From contig NZ_CP034842.1 in assembly GCF_004006635.1 (NCBI RefSeq), forward strand, positions 2,480,001 through 2,544,000: 64,000 nt of DNA, in the 5' to 3' direction. The position numbers and the translations under genes are program-made. Positions 25,008-33,071 of the stretch are shown one piece after another; positions within the stretch are counted from its first letter, which is position 1; each line of letters begins with the position of its first letter. The notes under the pieces were generated by a model. The model ran no database searches. It saw nothing but the letters and a program-made list of their open reading frames with translations, and was not told where the DNA came from. This DNA is from Fusobacterium necrophorum subsp. necrophorum (GTDB taxonomy: Bacteria > Fusobacteriota > Fusobacteriia > Fusobacteriales > Fusobacteriaceae).

Positions 25008-26379
25008 ATTTTCCCTCTCGATATTTTTTAAATAAGGCAAATTTCTGTTCCTGCCTTTTCTCCATTTCTCGAATATACAAAGCCGGATCCTTAGGATTCA
25101 CGAAACGCTCAATATAGTCATGTCCATTTTCTTCTTCCACCACAACTTTACTGATGCCTCCACCTCCTAAGGCAATCGTATTTTGATTTTCTTCTATCAT
25201 TTCCATATTAAAAATAGATTCTGTTCCAAGCTTCGCATATCCTATATTTTCTCCCCAATCCAGCATATTCTTTTGCCGATACAAATAATAGGGCTCCAAT
25301 TGCTTTTCTTTCATAAGCGAAGCTATGCTTTCTTCCAGTCTCTTTCTGTCAATCTTCTCTCTCTCCTGGCTTCCTTTCGCCAGTTTTGAGGCTCGTTTGA
25401 ATGCCAAAGAATGAAGAGTAATATTTTCCACTTTGAATTTTTTTAGCTGCTCCAAGCTGTCTATCATATCTTCCGTACTCTCCTCCGGAAGTCCGAGAAT
25501 AAAATCCATATTGATAATAAAACCCAATTTTTTGCAATCCTGATAGACTTCTTCAAAGTGAGCTCGATTAAATTTTCGATTTACCTTTTTTAAAGTTTTT
25601 TCTTGGAAACTTTGAGGATTTAGACTGACTCTGTCCACTCCATATTTTTTTAAAATTTCCAGTTTTTTTCTTGTGATGCTGTCTTCCCGACCCGCTTCAA
25701 AAGTAAACTCCTTTACATCGCGAAAGTCAATTTCTTCCCGAAATACTTTTAAAATTTGCTCCAAGTCTTCTTCCGTTAAAGTACTGGGAGTCCCTCCTCC
25801 AAAATAGATGGACTCAATTTTTTGAGGATTTCTTCGTAATTCCTCCCCGGTCAGTCGAATTTCTTTTTCCAAAGTACTTACAAACTCTCGATAATATTTT
25901 CCTACTCCCCCTGTAATTTCATAGGAGGCAAAGGAACAATAACTGCATTTGCTGGGGCAAAATGGAATTCCCACATAAAGATTGCTGGCTCCTCGATGTA
26001 AAAATCTTTCTTCCTTTTTTACAATTTCGACTAGAAGTTCCGCCTTTTCTTTTTTGACCAAATAAAATTCTTCCAAATGACGAGCCGTTTCCTCGTAGGA
26101 AAATCCTTCTCTTAAAAATCTTCTCACAATTTTACTGGGACGTACTCCCATGAGTCCTCCCCAAACATAATCTTTTTGATAAGCCTTTAAGAGAGCCAAC
26201 TTCACCATAGTTTGTTTTTGATCGTCCACCGCTTTTCCCAAATCGGAGTAGCAAAATTTCGCTTTTCTCCCGGCAATTTGAATGTTGACTCCATTCGGAA
26301 TTTCTTCTATGACCAATTCTTCTCCGAGAGCTTCAGGGATCATTACTCTCATAAATTCTTCAATACTTCTTTTATTCAA
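24997..26379 (-). CDS. hemZ: HemZ/HemN-like radical SAM coproporphyrinogen dehydrogenase family protein
   Basis: The 460-residue protein has an N-terminal domain of about 140 residues, then the radical SAM cluster motif CPSKCSYCSF, followed by SIYFGGGTPSTL and GVDRVSLNPQSF. HemZ-type proteins are oxygen-independent coproporphyrinogen III oxidase relatives; activity in haem synthesis is not proven for all members, and other roles are possible. The gene ends inside the start of the ComEA-like gene. Confidence 0.82.
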   Translation of the reverse strand: MNKRSIEEFMRVMIPEALGEELVIEEIPNGVNIQIAGRKAKFCYSDLGKAVDDQKQTMVKLALLKAYQKDYVWGGLMGVRPSKIVRRFLREGFSYEETARHLEEFYLVKKEKAELLVEIVKKEERFLHRGASNLYVGIPFCPSKCSYCSFASYEITGGVGKYYREFVSTLEKEIRLTGEELRRNPQKIESIYFGGGTPSTLTEEDLEQILKVFREEIDFRDVKEFTFEAGREDSITRKKLEILKKYGVDRVSLNPQSFQEKTLKKVNRKFNRAHFEEVYQDCKKLGFIINMDFILGLPEESTEDMIDSLEQLKKFKVENITLHSLAFKRASKLAKGSQEREKIDRKRLEESIASLMKEKQLEPYYLYRQKNMLDWGENIGYAKLGTESIFNMEMIEENQNTIALGGGGISKVVVEEENGHDYIERFVNPKDPALYIREMEKRQEQKFALFKKYREGKYEV

Positions 26380-26382
26380 TGT

Positions 26383-27351
26383 TTAAATCCTTTCCAATTT
26401 TCTTTTTTGTACCCAGTATTCTCTACTTTTCTCCTTGGTACACATTCCTTGGGAGAAAGAACTTTCCAAAATAGAAGGAAGCTGCAATTCTCTTCCCGAA
26501 TAAATCATATTCGCAACTGCCTTTGTATTTTTCAACAGTTCAAATAAGGCAATTCTTCCCTTTTCTTTTCCCCTTACCAATTCCTGTGCTATCATCCAAC
26601 GTAAAGAACTCGATAGACGCTGTCTGACTTCCTCCTGTTTCTCTTTCGGAGAAAGGGACAATATTTTATGAATGCTTTCTACACAATTTCCCGTGTGTAA
26701 GGTGCTAAAAACAAGATGGCCACTCTCTGCAAAATAAAGGGCACTCTGTAAACTCTCCAAATCTCGAATTTCTCCAATCAATAAAATATCCGGATCCTGC
26801 CGCAGTGCAGACTTCATAGCTGTTTGAAAACTTTCACTGTCTCGTCCGATTTCTCTTTGAAAAAAAAGACTTTTTTGCTCCTGATAATAAAATTCGATCG
26901 GATCCTCTAAACAAATAATCTTCTTGGAATGTTTCCGATTGTACTCTTCCAAGAAGAAGCGTAAGGTTGTAGACTTCCCGGAGCCTGTACTTCCCGTGAC
27001 TAAAACCAAGCCGGAGTTGGAAAGATACAAATCCTCTAATACTGTGTACAGCTCTCTGGGAAACTCTGGAAGAAATTCAGAAATAATTCTCACACTGAGC
27101 ATGCTTCCTTTTTCACCCTTTGCCCAATTCAGACGGTAGCGATTTCCCAAAACATCCTCATAAGAAATATCTTTTTCTCGTTCCTCTTTCGCAATCCCTA
27201 AGTTCTCACAGAAGGAAAAAATATCTTGCCTTGAAATAACTTCCTCAGAAAAATACAAATCTCCGTCTTTTCGATAACATAGTCTATCGTTCTCTCGAAT
27301 ATGCAAATCGGAAACTCCTAATTTTCTATATTTTATAAACAATTTTTCCAC
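26383..27351 (-). CDS. PilT-like secretion/retraction ATPase
   Basis: The 322-residue protein has Walker A GSTGSGKST near residue 120, the Asp box LEDPIEF, Walker B LLIGEIRDLESLQ and the His box TLHT. The C-terminus has NTKAVANMIYSG where PilT has the AIRNLI retraction motif, a diverged form. PilT powers type IV pilus retraction for twitching and DNA uptake. No pilin genes are in the window. It starts 46 bases after yifB. Confidence 0.82.
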   Translation of the reverse strand: MEKLFIKYRKLGVSDLHIRENDRLCYRKDGDLYFSEEVISRQDIFSFCENLGIAKEEREKDISYEDVLGNRYRLNWAKGEKGSMLSVRIISEFLPEFPRELYTVLEDLYLSNSGLVLVTGSTGSGKSTTLRFFLEEYNRKHSKKIICLEDPIEFYYQEQKSLFFQREIGRDSESFQTAMKSALRQDPDILLIGEIRDLESLQSALYFAESGHLVFSTLHTGNCVESIHKILSLSPKEKQEEVRQRLSSSLRWMIAQELVRGKEKGRIALFELLKNTKAVANMIYSGRELQLPSILESSFSQGMCTKEKSREYWVQKRKLERI

Positions 27352-27397
27352 ATTGATTCCTCCTTATTTTATCATGTTTTGTAGTTTTTGCCTAGAA

Positions 27398-28900
27398 TCA
27401 AAATTTTCGTCGATAAGAAAGAGCCTCCAACACATCCTTTCTTTCCAGTTTTTCTCTTCCTGCCAGATCTGCAATGGTTCTTGCCACTGATAATAATTTT
27501 GTAAAGCCTCTTGCAGAAATCTCCAATTTTGCAAGAGCTTTTTTAAAAAATATCTTATCCTCTTCGGAAAGAGCACAATATTTTTTTCTTTCCTCCTGTG
27601 TCATTTTTGCATTGTTATGAAAACAATTTTCATATCTTCGTTCTTGCATCTTTCGAGCCAATAAAACTCTTTTCTTTATTTCTTTTGAACTTTCTTGCTC
27701 TCTTTCTTCCAATAATTCTTCCTCTGTCAGTCGCTTCATTTCTACATACAAATCAATTCTATCCAAAATCGGACCGGATAATTTTTTTTGATAATGATAC
27801 TGTTCCGTCGCCGTACAACGACAATTCTTTTCAAAAGCATAGCCACAGGGACAAGGATTGGAAGTTCCTACCAGGATGGTATCCGCTTGATACTCCAAGC
27901 GATACATCGCTCGGGTAATTCGAACAACTCTATCTTCCAAAGGTTGTCGCAATGCCTCTAAAACCGATTTTTTAAATTCATTCATCTCATCCAATACTAA
28001 TATTCCGCCGGAAGCCAAACTAATCTCTCCGGGCATCATTTTTTTCCCTCCTCCTATCATAGCAATTTCCGTCGTGGTATGATGAGGGGAACGAAAAGGT
28101 CTTTGTTTCCAAGAGAATCGTTTTCCATTCAATTCTCCCGAAATACTATATAATTTTGTTGTCTCAATGCTTTCCTCCGCACTCATAGGGGGCAAAATTC
28201 CCAATACTCTCTTAGCAAGCATGGATTTTCCCGAGCCGGGAGTTCCTATGAGGAGTATATTATGTCCTCCGGCAGCTGCAATCTCCAAAGCTCTTTTTGC
28301 ATGTGATTGTCCCTTGACTTCAGAAAAATCATAGGGAAAATCTCTTTCTTCTTCCACAATCGAAATTCTGTCATCTCGAAACCCGCTTTCCAATAAAAAT
28401 TCCTGTACTTCCTGCAAGGAGGAAAGAGCAATAATCCGAATTCCCTCAATCAAACTTGCCTCTTCCAAATTTTCTTTCGGAATGACAATTCCCTGAAATC
28501 CTTTTTCTTTTGCTAAAATGGCAGTATTTATCAGTCCTCTTACCGATTTCAACTTCCCGCTCAAAGAAAGCTCCCCCAACCAAAGATACTGTTTTAATTT
28601 TTGATAAGGATCTTTTAAATAGGAAGATAAGTACATCAAACTGACTGCGATTGGAAAATCATATTGAGCTCCCTCTTTCCGAAGTCCGGCGGGAGACAAA
28701 TTGATGATAATTCTTTGGGGAGACAAGGGATACCCAGAATTTTTCAAGGCCGTTTTCACTCGGTAACGACTTTCCAAAATGGCGGTATCTCCCAAACCGA
28801 CAATAGAAAATGTTGGAAGCCCTCTACCAATATCGACTTCTACTTCTATCACATAGGGAGTCACTCCCAAATAGGCAGAACTATAAATACAAAAATTCAT
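27398..28900 (-). CDS. comM: YifB/ComM family Mg-chelatase-like AAA+ ATPase
   Basis: The 500-residue protein starts MNFCIYSSAYLGVTP, with a Lon-protease-like N-terminal domain (VEVDIGRGLPTFSIVGLGD), then Walker A GTPGSGKSM, LVLDEMNEF and a zinc-finger-like insertion CPCGYAFEKNCRC near residue 355. ComM in naturally transformable bacteria is a branch-migration helicase used to integrate single-stranded DNA. The ATG at 28900 has AGAGGTGAT upstream. The frame stays open 100 codons further upstream, but that part has no family similarity and covers the intergenic region. Confidence 0.9.
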   Translation of the reverse strand: MNFCIYSSAYLGVTPYVIEVEVDIGRGLPTFSIVGLGDTAILESRYRVKTALKNSGYPLSPQRIIINLSPAGLRKEGAQYDFPIAVSLMYLSSYLKDPYQKLKQYLWLGELSLSGKLKSVRGLINTAILAKEKGFQGIVIPKENLEEASLIEGIRIIALSSLQEVQEFLLESGFRDDRISIVEEERDFPYDFSEVKGQSHAKRALEIAAAGGHNILLIGTPGSGKSMLAKRVLGILPPMSAEESIETTKLYSISGELNGKRFSWKQRPFRSPHHTTTEIAMIGGGKKMMPGEISLASGGILVLDEMNEFKKSVLEALRQPLEDRVVRITRAMYRLEYQADTILVGTSNPCPCGYAFEKNCRCTATEQYHYQKKLSGPILDRIDLYVEMKRLTEEELLEEREQESSKEIKKRVLLARKMQERRYENCFHNNAKMTQEERKKYCALSEEDKIFFKKALAKLEISARGFTKLLSVARTIADLAGREKLERKDVLEALSYRRKF

Positions 28901-28990
28901 GAAAATCACCTCTTTTACTTTCTTTGTATTTATGATAAAATATATTTCCACGGATATGGTATATCTATGAAATAATAAGGGAGGATCGTA

Positions 28991-29548
28991 TTGAATTTCA
29001 TTGCAATATTTTTGATTGGAATCGGTTTGTCTATGGACGCGTTTGCTGTTTCGATTTGTCAAGGATTGATTCAGTCGGGACACAATAAAAAAGAAATGGA
29101 AAAAATAGCTTTCACTTTTGGCTTTTTTCAGTTCGGAATGACATTTCTGGGAGGAATTGCAGGAAAAATAGTGCTCCCTTTTGTCAAAGGCTATGAACAC
29201 ATTATTCCCTGTATTATTTTCTGTGGAATTGCTGTTTTTATGCTAAAAGAAGGTTGGGAAAATCGAAACAGTTCTTGCGAAGTAGTTTCTCATTTAGATA
29301 GTTTTAAAACTTTATTTTTACTGGGAGTCGCAACAAGCATTGATGCTTTATTTGTTGGAATTACATTTGCTCTTCAAGTAAATTATCCTTTGTTTTGGGC
29401 TTCCATTCTCATCGGTTGCACTACTTTTATAATTTCCGCCATAGGATATTATTTTGGGAAATTTTTTTCCAATATATCAAAAAATAAGGCATATTATCTG
29501 GGATCTGTTCTTCTTTTTGGGTTAGGAATTCATTCTTTGATAAGATAA
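28991..29548 (+). CDS. mntP: manganese efflux pump MntP
   Basis: The 185-residue protein has six membrane helices and the MntP repeat motifs GLSMDAFAVS near residue 14 and ATSIDALFVG near residue 118. It exports Mn2+. Translation starts at TTG 28991, with GGGAGGAT nine bases upstream, and no ATG fits. The 90-base upstream region shows no clear Mn riboswitch. It is a single gene between divergent yifB and a terminator. Confidence 0.92.
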   Translation: MNFIAIFLIGIGLSMDAFAVSICQGLIQSGHNKKEMEKIAFTFGFFQFGMTFLGGIAGKIVLPFVKGYEHIIPCIIFCGIAVFMLKEGWENRNSSCEVVSHLDSFKTLFLLGVATSIDALFVGITFALQVNYPLFWASILIGCTTFIISAIGYYFGKFFSNISKNKAYYLGSVLLFGLGIHSLIR

Positions 29549-29589
29549 GTTTGTTTTGATAGGGTTTTAAATAGAAAAGAAGAAAGGTT

Positions 29590-29621
29590 CTTCCCGCAAA
29601 AGACTTGCGGGAAGATTTTTT
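29590..29621. terminator. intrinsic terminator shared by mntP and nusB
   Basis: A perfect 10-bp stem CTTCCCGCAA (29590-29599) with TTGCGGGAAG (29605-29614) is followed by an A and six Ts on the plus strand. On the minus strand it lies right after nusB. Confidence 0.9.
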
Positions 29622-30024
29622 ATTGTTTCATCTTAATCACTTTTGCCAAAACTCCGTTAATAAACTCATGTGTTTTCACATCTCCGTATATTTTAGCAAT
29701 TTCTACCGCTTCATTTACAATAATTTCCACAGGAAGATCTTCAAAATACATTTCATAAACAGCCAGCTTCAAAAGACTTTTTTCCACATATCCGATTCTT
29801 GAAAAATCCCAATCCGTCATGGCAGCTTGAATTTTTGTTTCAATCTCTTCTCTATGCTCCGCCAATCCCTTTCGGTATCGCTCTAAGAACAGCTTTGTCA
29901 CTTCGTCTTTTTCAATTTCTTCTCGTAGGGAAGAGTATTCAAAAGCCTTTTCCATAGAATTTCCCTGAATTTCTGTTTGAAATATCCATTTAAAAAGTTC
30001 TTCTCTTGCTTCTCGTCTCGTCAT
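29620..30024 (-). CDS. nusB: transcription antitermination factor NusB
   Basis: The 134-residue protein has the all-helical NusB pattern, starting MTRREAREELFKWIFQ and containing YVEKSLLKLAVYEMYF, VEIIVNEAVEIAKIYG and FINGVLAKV. It joins NusE to bind boxA RNA in rRNA operons. The ATG at 30024 is preferred over a TTG four codons upstream that overlaps the previous stop. It is the last gene of the minus-strand run that begins near 41.7 kb. Confidence 0.94.
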   Translation of the reverse strand: MTRREAREELFKWIFQTEIQGNSMEKAFEYSSLREEIEKDEVTKLFLERYRKGLAEHREEIETKIQAAMTDWDFSRIGYVEKSLLKLAVYEMYFEDLPVEIIVNEAVEIAKIYGDVKTHEFINGVLAKVIKMKQ

Positions 30025-30032
30025 TTTTTCTC

Positions 30033-30257
30033 TCAATCCTCTTTTAACTTCTCTAATATTTTTCTTTTTATCTTCTTTTGAATCTTGAAATCCCCCAGTT
30101 TATATCCCAAGATAGAACAAAGGCATACAAATAACATAGGGAAGAATCCAAATTGTAGCCATAAAACTCCAATGAAAAATCCAAAAAATCCCCCGATATA
30201 TTTCCGATAATTTTGGCTCATATGTAAGACAAATCTTGCAATATATTCTTCCAACAT
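30033..30257 (-). CDS. small membrane protein of the DUF2273 type
   Basis: The 74-residue protein has a central hydrophobic hairpin (about residues 22-53) and a lysine-rich C-terminal tail. Its place between amaP and nusB is that of DUF2273 proteins in asp23 gene clusters. Its function is not known; it may help hold Asp23 at the membrane. It follows amaP by one base. Confidence 0.65.
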   Translation of the reverse strand: MLEEYIARFVLHMSQNYRKYIGGFFGFFIGVLWLQFGFFPMLFVCLCSILGYKLGDFKIQKKIKRKILEKLKED

Positions 30258-30258
30258 C

Positions 30259-30795
30259 TTACTTCACCTCTTCTTCAGAAACTTCCGCTTTGGCTTCATT
30301 CTGTACTGCCATATTGCTCAAATGCACTTTGATTTTTTTAATTTGAATCCCCAATTTATCCTGTACTTCTTCCATGATTTTACTTTGAATTTCTTGAATA
30401 CTGTCCGCTACATTCTTATATAAAATCATATCCATTTTTGCATCAATGAAAATACCCTTTCTTTTGTTATGACTTCTTACCTTCGTACTTTGTACCGGAA
30501 AATTCTTCTGCAATACTTCCACCACATACTTATTGATGGTGGACGCTGCAATAACCACTGTCCCGTTCGGAGTTTCCACTTGATAATCTTTATTCCTTTC
30601 AAATTTCGTCATCAATTTATATACCGCCAAAAGAACGTATAGGACAGATAATGCCAAAATAGCAGTTTCCAACATAAAAGAGGAAATGGTAATATATTTG
30701 GTAATCAAACTTGGAAGTACCAGGTAAACAATATTGAAAATTCCGATGCAAAAAATTCCCAGCCACGCTAGAAAGAATAAAATTTTTTTACCCAT
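30259..30795 (-). CDS. amaP: alkaline shock response membrane anchor protein AmaP
   Basis: The 178-residue protein has two N-terminal membrane helices (about residues 5-27 and 40-62) and a soluble Asp23-like domain with PNGTVVIAASTINKYV. AmaP anchors Asp23 to the cytoplasmic membrane. A terminator-like hairpin separates it from asp23 upstream, so it is probably made in lower amounts. Confidence 0.82.
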   Translation of the reverse strand: MGKKILFFLAWLGIFCIGIFNIVYLVLPSLITKYITISSFMLETAILALSVLYVLLAVYKLMTKFERNKDYQVETPNGTVVIAASTINKYVVEVLQKNFPVQSTKVRSHNKRKGIFIDAKMDMILYKNVADSIQEIQSKIMEEVQDKLGIQIKKIKVHLSNMAVQNEAKAEVSEEEVK

Positions 30796-30810
30796 AATAT
30801 CCTCCTCTAT

Positions 30811-30835
30811 AAAAAGAGGCGTTATGAAACGCCTC
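30811..30835 (-). terminator. terminator-like hairpin between asp23 and amaP
   Basis: On the minus strand GAGGCGTT (30835-30828) pairs with AACGCCTC (30823-30816) around a four-base loop, followed by five Ts. It lies within an operon, 16 bases upstream of the amaP start, so it probably causes partial termination after asp23. Confidence 0.8.
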
Positions 30836-30843
30836 CTATTTTA

Positions 30844-31206
30844 TTATAAGTCTTCTTCTAAAATCGGTTCTTCTCTGTCCATCACATTTTGTACATAAAC
30901 ATTGACCTCTACTACTTTTAAACCACTTAAATCAGAAACCGTTTTCAACACAGCTTCTTGAACCGCCTGTGCCACAATCGGAATTTTATATCCATATTCC
31001 ACAACAACATACACTTCAATACTGCATTCTTTTTCTCCAACTTCCACTTTCACTCCGTTGGTAAGTCGTTTCTTCCCAAGCATTTTGCTAACTTCATCCA
31101 CAACTCCGCCGGCAAGTTTGTAGATTCCCTCTACTTCAGAAGCGGCTTTCGCTGCGATTGTCTTAATAACCTCGTCTGCTATTCTAATATTTCCTAATTC
31201 GCTCAT
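30844..31206 (-). CDS. asp23: Asp23/Gls24 family envelope stress protein
   Basis: The 120-residue protein matches the Asp23 family: NIRIADEVIKTIAAKAASEVEGIY at the start (broken match) and the VVVEYGYKIPIVAQAVQEAV segment near residue 80. Members form membrane-linked arrays and respond to envelope stress. The ATG at 31206 has GGAGGTG upstream; an in-frame GTG five codons earlier is less likely. It is followed by a terminator-like hairpin before amaP. Confidence 0.9.
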   Translation of the reverse strand: MSELGNIRIADEVIKTIAAKAASEVEGIYKLAGGVVDEVSKMLGKKRLTNGVKVEVGEKECSIEVYVVVEYGYKIPIVAQAVQEAVLKTVSDLSGLKVVEVNVYVQNVMDREEPILEEDL

Positions 31207-31274
31207 GCAAAACACCTCCACATTTGTTATTACTACTATTATAACTTATTTTCTTGGAAAAAACTATTCCTTTT

Positions 31275-32618
31275 TTATTTTCCTGAAAAATTTTCTTCCA
31301 TAAAAGCTGTCGTGATGTTTCCTTTTTGATAATTTTCATTCTCCAACACTTGTAAATAAAAAGGAATTGTAGTTTCCACTCCCTCTATGACATATTCTGA
31401 CAAAGCCCGTTTCATTTTTGCAATCGCTTCCTGTCGATTGACCCCGAAAGCAATTATTTTTCCTATCATAGAATCGTAGTAAGGACTGATTTCATATCCC
31501 GCATAGCTATGAGAATCTACTCGAATTCCGTTCCCTCCGGGAACAATATATTGTTGAATCACTCCGGGACTCGGTAAAAAATCCTTTGGACTTTCCGCAT
31601 TGATACGACATTCAATAGCATGTCCGAATACAGCGACATCTTGCTGTTTGATATTTAATTTTTCCCCGGCTGCCAAACGAATTTGCAATTGAATAATATC
31701 GATTCCGGTCACCAGCTCCGTTACCGTATGTTCCACTTGTACCCGAGTATTCATTTCCATAAAATAGTATTGATTGTTTTTATCCACTAAAAATTCCAAA
31801 GTTCCGGCAGAATTATATTGAATGGCCTTTGCCAAACGAACCGCTGCTTCTCCCATTTCATTCTGTATCTTAAAAGGAACGGAAAAAGCGGGGGCTTCTT
31901 CGATCATTTTTTGATGTCGTCTTTGAATGGAACAATCTCTTGTGCTCAAGTGAATCACATTCCCATAGTTATCTCCTAAAATTTGTACTTCCACATGTCT
32001 AGGTTCTTCAATATATTTTTCAATATAGACATCTCCATTTCCAAAAGCGGCCAGAGCTTCCTGTTGAGCTGCCGCCATATTTTCTCGAAGTTCTTCCTCG
32101 GAAAAAGCAATTCTCATTCCCTTTCCTCCTCCGCCTGCGGTTGCCTTAATCATAACGGGATAGTGAATTTCTTCCTCTACTTTTTTCACTGCCTCTTCCA
32201 CAGTTTGTAAAATTCCCGTTCCTCTGGATACGGGTACTTCATTGGCGATAGCGGTTGCCCTTGCGGTTGCCTTATCTCCCATATTTTGAATACAATCGAC
32301 TCTGGGACCGATAAAGGTAATATCATGACTCATACAAATTTCTGCAAATTTTGCATTTTCCGACAAAAATCCATATCCCGGATGAATGGCATCCGCTCCT
32401 GTCGCTTCTGCTGCCGCCATGATGTTCGGAATTTTCAAGTAAGAATCCGTGCTGGCATTTCCTCCAATACACACTGCCTCATCTGCCAATCGAACATGCA
32501 AACTGTCTCGATCCGCTTCGGAATAAACGGCTACCGTCTTTATATTTAACTCTTTGGCGGCTCGAATGATTCTAACAGCAATTTCACCACGATTTGCCAC
32601 TAATATTTTTTGAAACAT
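31275..32618 (-). CDS. accC: biotin carboxylase subunit of acetyl-CoA carboxylase
   Basis: The 447-residue protein is a full-length biotin carboxylase: KILVANRGEIAVRIIRA at the start, the ATP-grasp glycine loop KATAGGGGKGMR near residue 160, EKYIEEPRHVEVQI and the catalytic region MNTRVQVEHTVTE near residue 290. It carboxylates the biotin on a carrier protein using bicarbonate and ATP. The adjacent upstream gene encodes an AccB-like protein that lacks the biotin lysine. Confidence 0.95.
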   Translation of the reverse strand: MFQKILVANRGEIAVRIIRAAKELNIKTVAVYSEADRDSLHVRLADEAVCIGGNASTDSYLKIPNIMAAAEATGADAIHPGYGFLSENAKFAEICMSHDITFIGPRVDCIQNMGDKATARATAIANEVPVSRGTGILQTVEEAVKKVEEEIHYPVMIKATAGGGGKGMRIAFSEEELRENMAAAQQEALAAFGNGDVYIEKYIEEPRHVEVQILGDNYGNVIHLSTRDCSIQRRHQKMIEEAPAFSVPFKIQNEMGEAAVRLAKAIQYNSAGTLEFLVDKNNQYYFMEMNTRVQVEHTVTELVTGIDIIQLQIRLAAGEKLNIKQQDVAVFGHAIECRINAESPKDFLPSPGVIQQYIVPGGNGIRVDSHSYAGYEISPYYDSMIGKIIAFGVNRQEAIAKMKRALSEYVIEGVETTIPFYLQVLENENYQKGNITTAFMEENFSGK

Positions 32619-32641
32619 TTTTTCCTCCTGCTTTTGTCCTT

Positions 32642-33049
32642 CTATTCTTGTATTTTAATCAATTTTTTTCCGTAGTCGATAACATCTCCATTTTTTACTA
32701 AAATCTCTTCTATCACTCCGGAAAATTTGGAAATCAAAGGAGTAGAAATTCCAATGCTCGTTACATAACCTATGGTATCCCCAACTTTCAACTCTTCTCC
32801 GACTTCAATATACGCCTTTCCATTTTCTCGTAAGAAAAAGTACTTTCCTATTCCTTCGGAAATGACATATTTACTTGTATCCGCTTTCTCTCTTTCTCTT
32901 TGCTTGCTTCGCTCTTTCTTCTTCTCTTTGACACCGGAAGCGGCTGTCAAGGTAATTTTTCCCTGCTCTCCCTCATAGGACAACTCTTCCAGTTGATATC
33001 GATTCAGTATTTTCATCATCTCTTCAATGCTGTGATGATCTAATTTCAT
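32642..33049 (-). CDS. AccB-like protein without the biotinylation lysine
   Basis: The 135 residues have the layout of a biotin carboxyl carrier protein: an N-terminal helix, a charged linker (residues 40-58) and a C-terminal biotinyl/lipoyl-type fold (EVGEELKVGDTIGYV and FSGVIEEILVKNGDVIDYGKKL). Where BCCP has E-A-M-K-M, this protein has T97-S98-I99-G100-I101. Glycine thus stands in place of the lysine that carries biotin. It is next to accC but cannot be biotinylated at the usual place. It may be a structural paralogue or use another mechanism. Confidence 0.75.
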   Translation of the reverse strand: MKLDHHSIEEMMKILNRYQLEELSYEGEQGKITLTAASGVKEKKKERSKQREREKADTSKYVISEGIGKYFFLRENGKAYIEVGEELKVGDTIGYVTSIGISTPLISKFSGVIEEILVKNGDVIDYGKKLIKIQE

Positions 33050-33071
33050 GTTGTATCCTCCTCATCTATAA

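Noticed and set aside
28901-28990. possible manganese riboswitch before mntP
   Set aside because: The 90-base leader is too short and shows no yybP-ykoY-type core that I can recognise.
28901-29200. 100-codon N-terminal extension of YifB/ComM
   Set aside because: The extension has no family similarity and covers the mntP promoter region; the ATG at 28900 has a good ribosome-binding site and fits the usual start.
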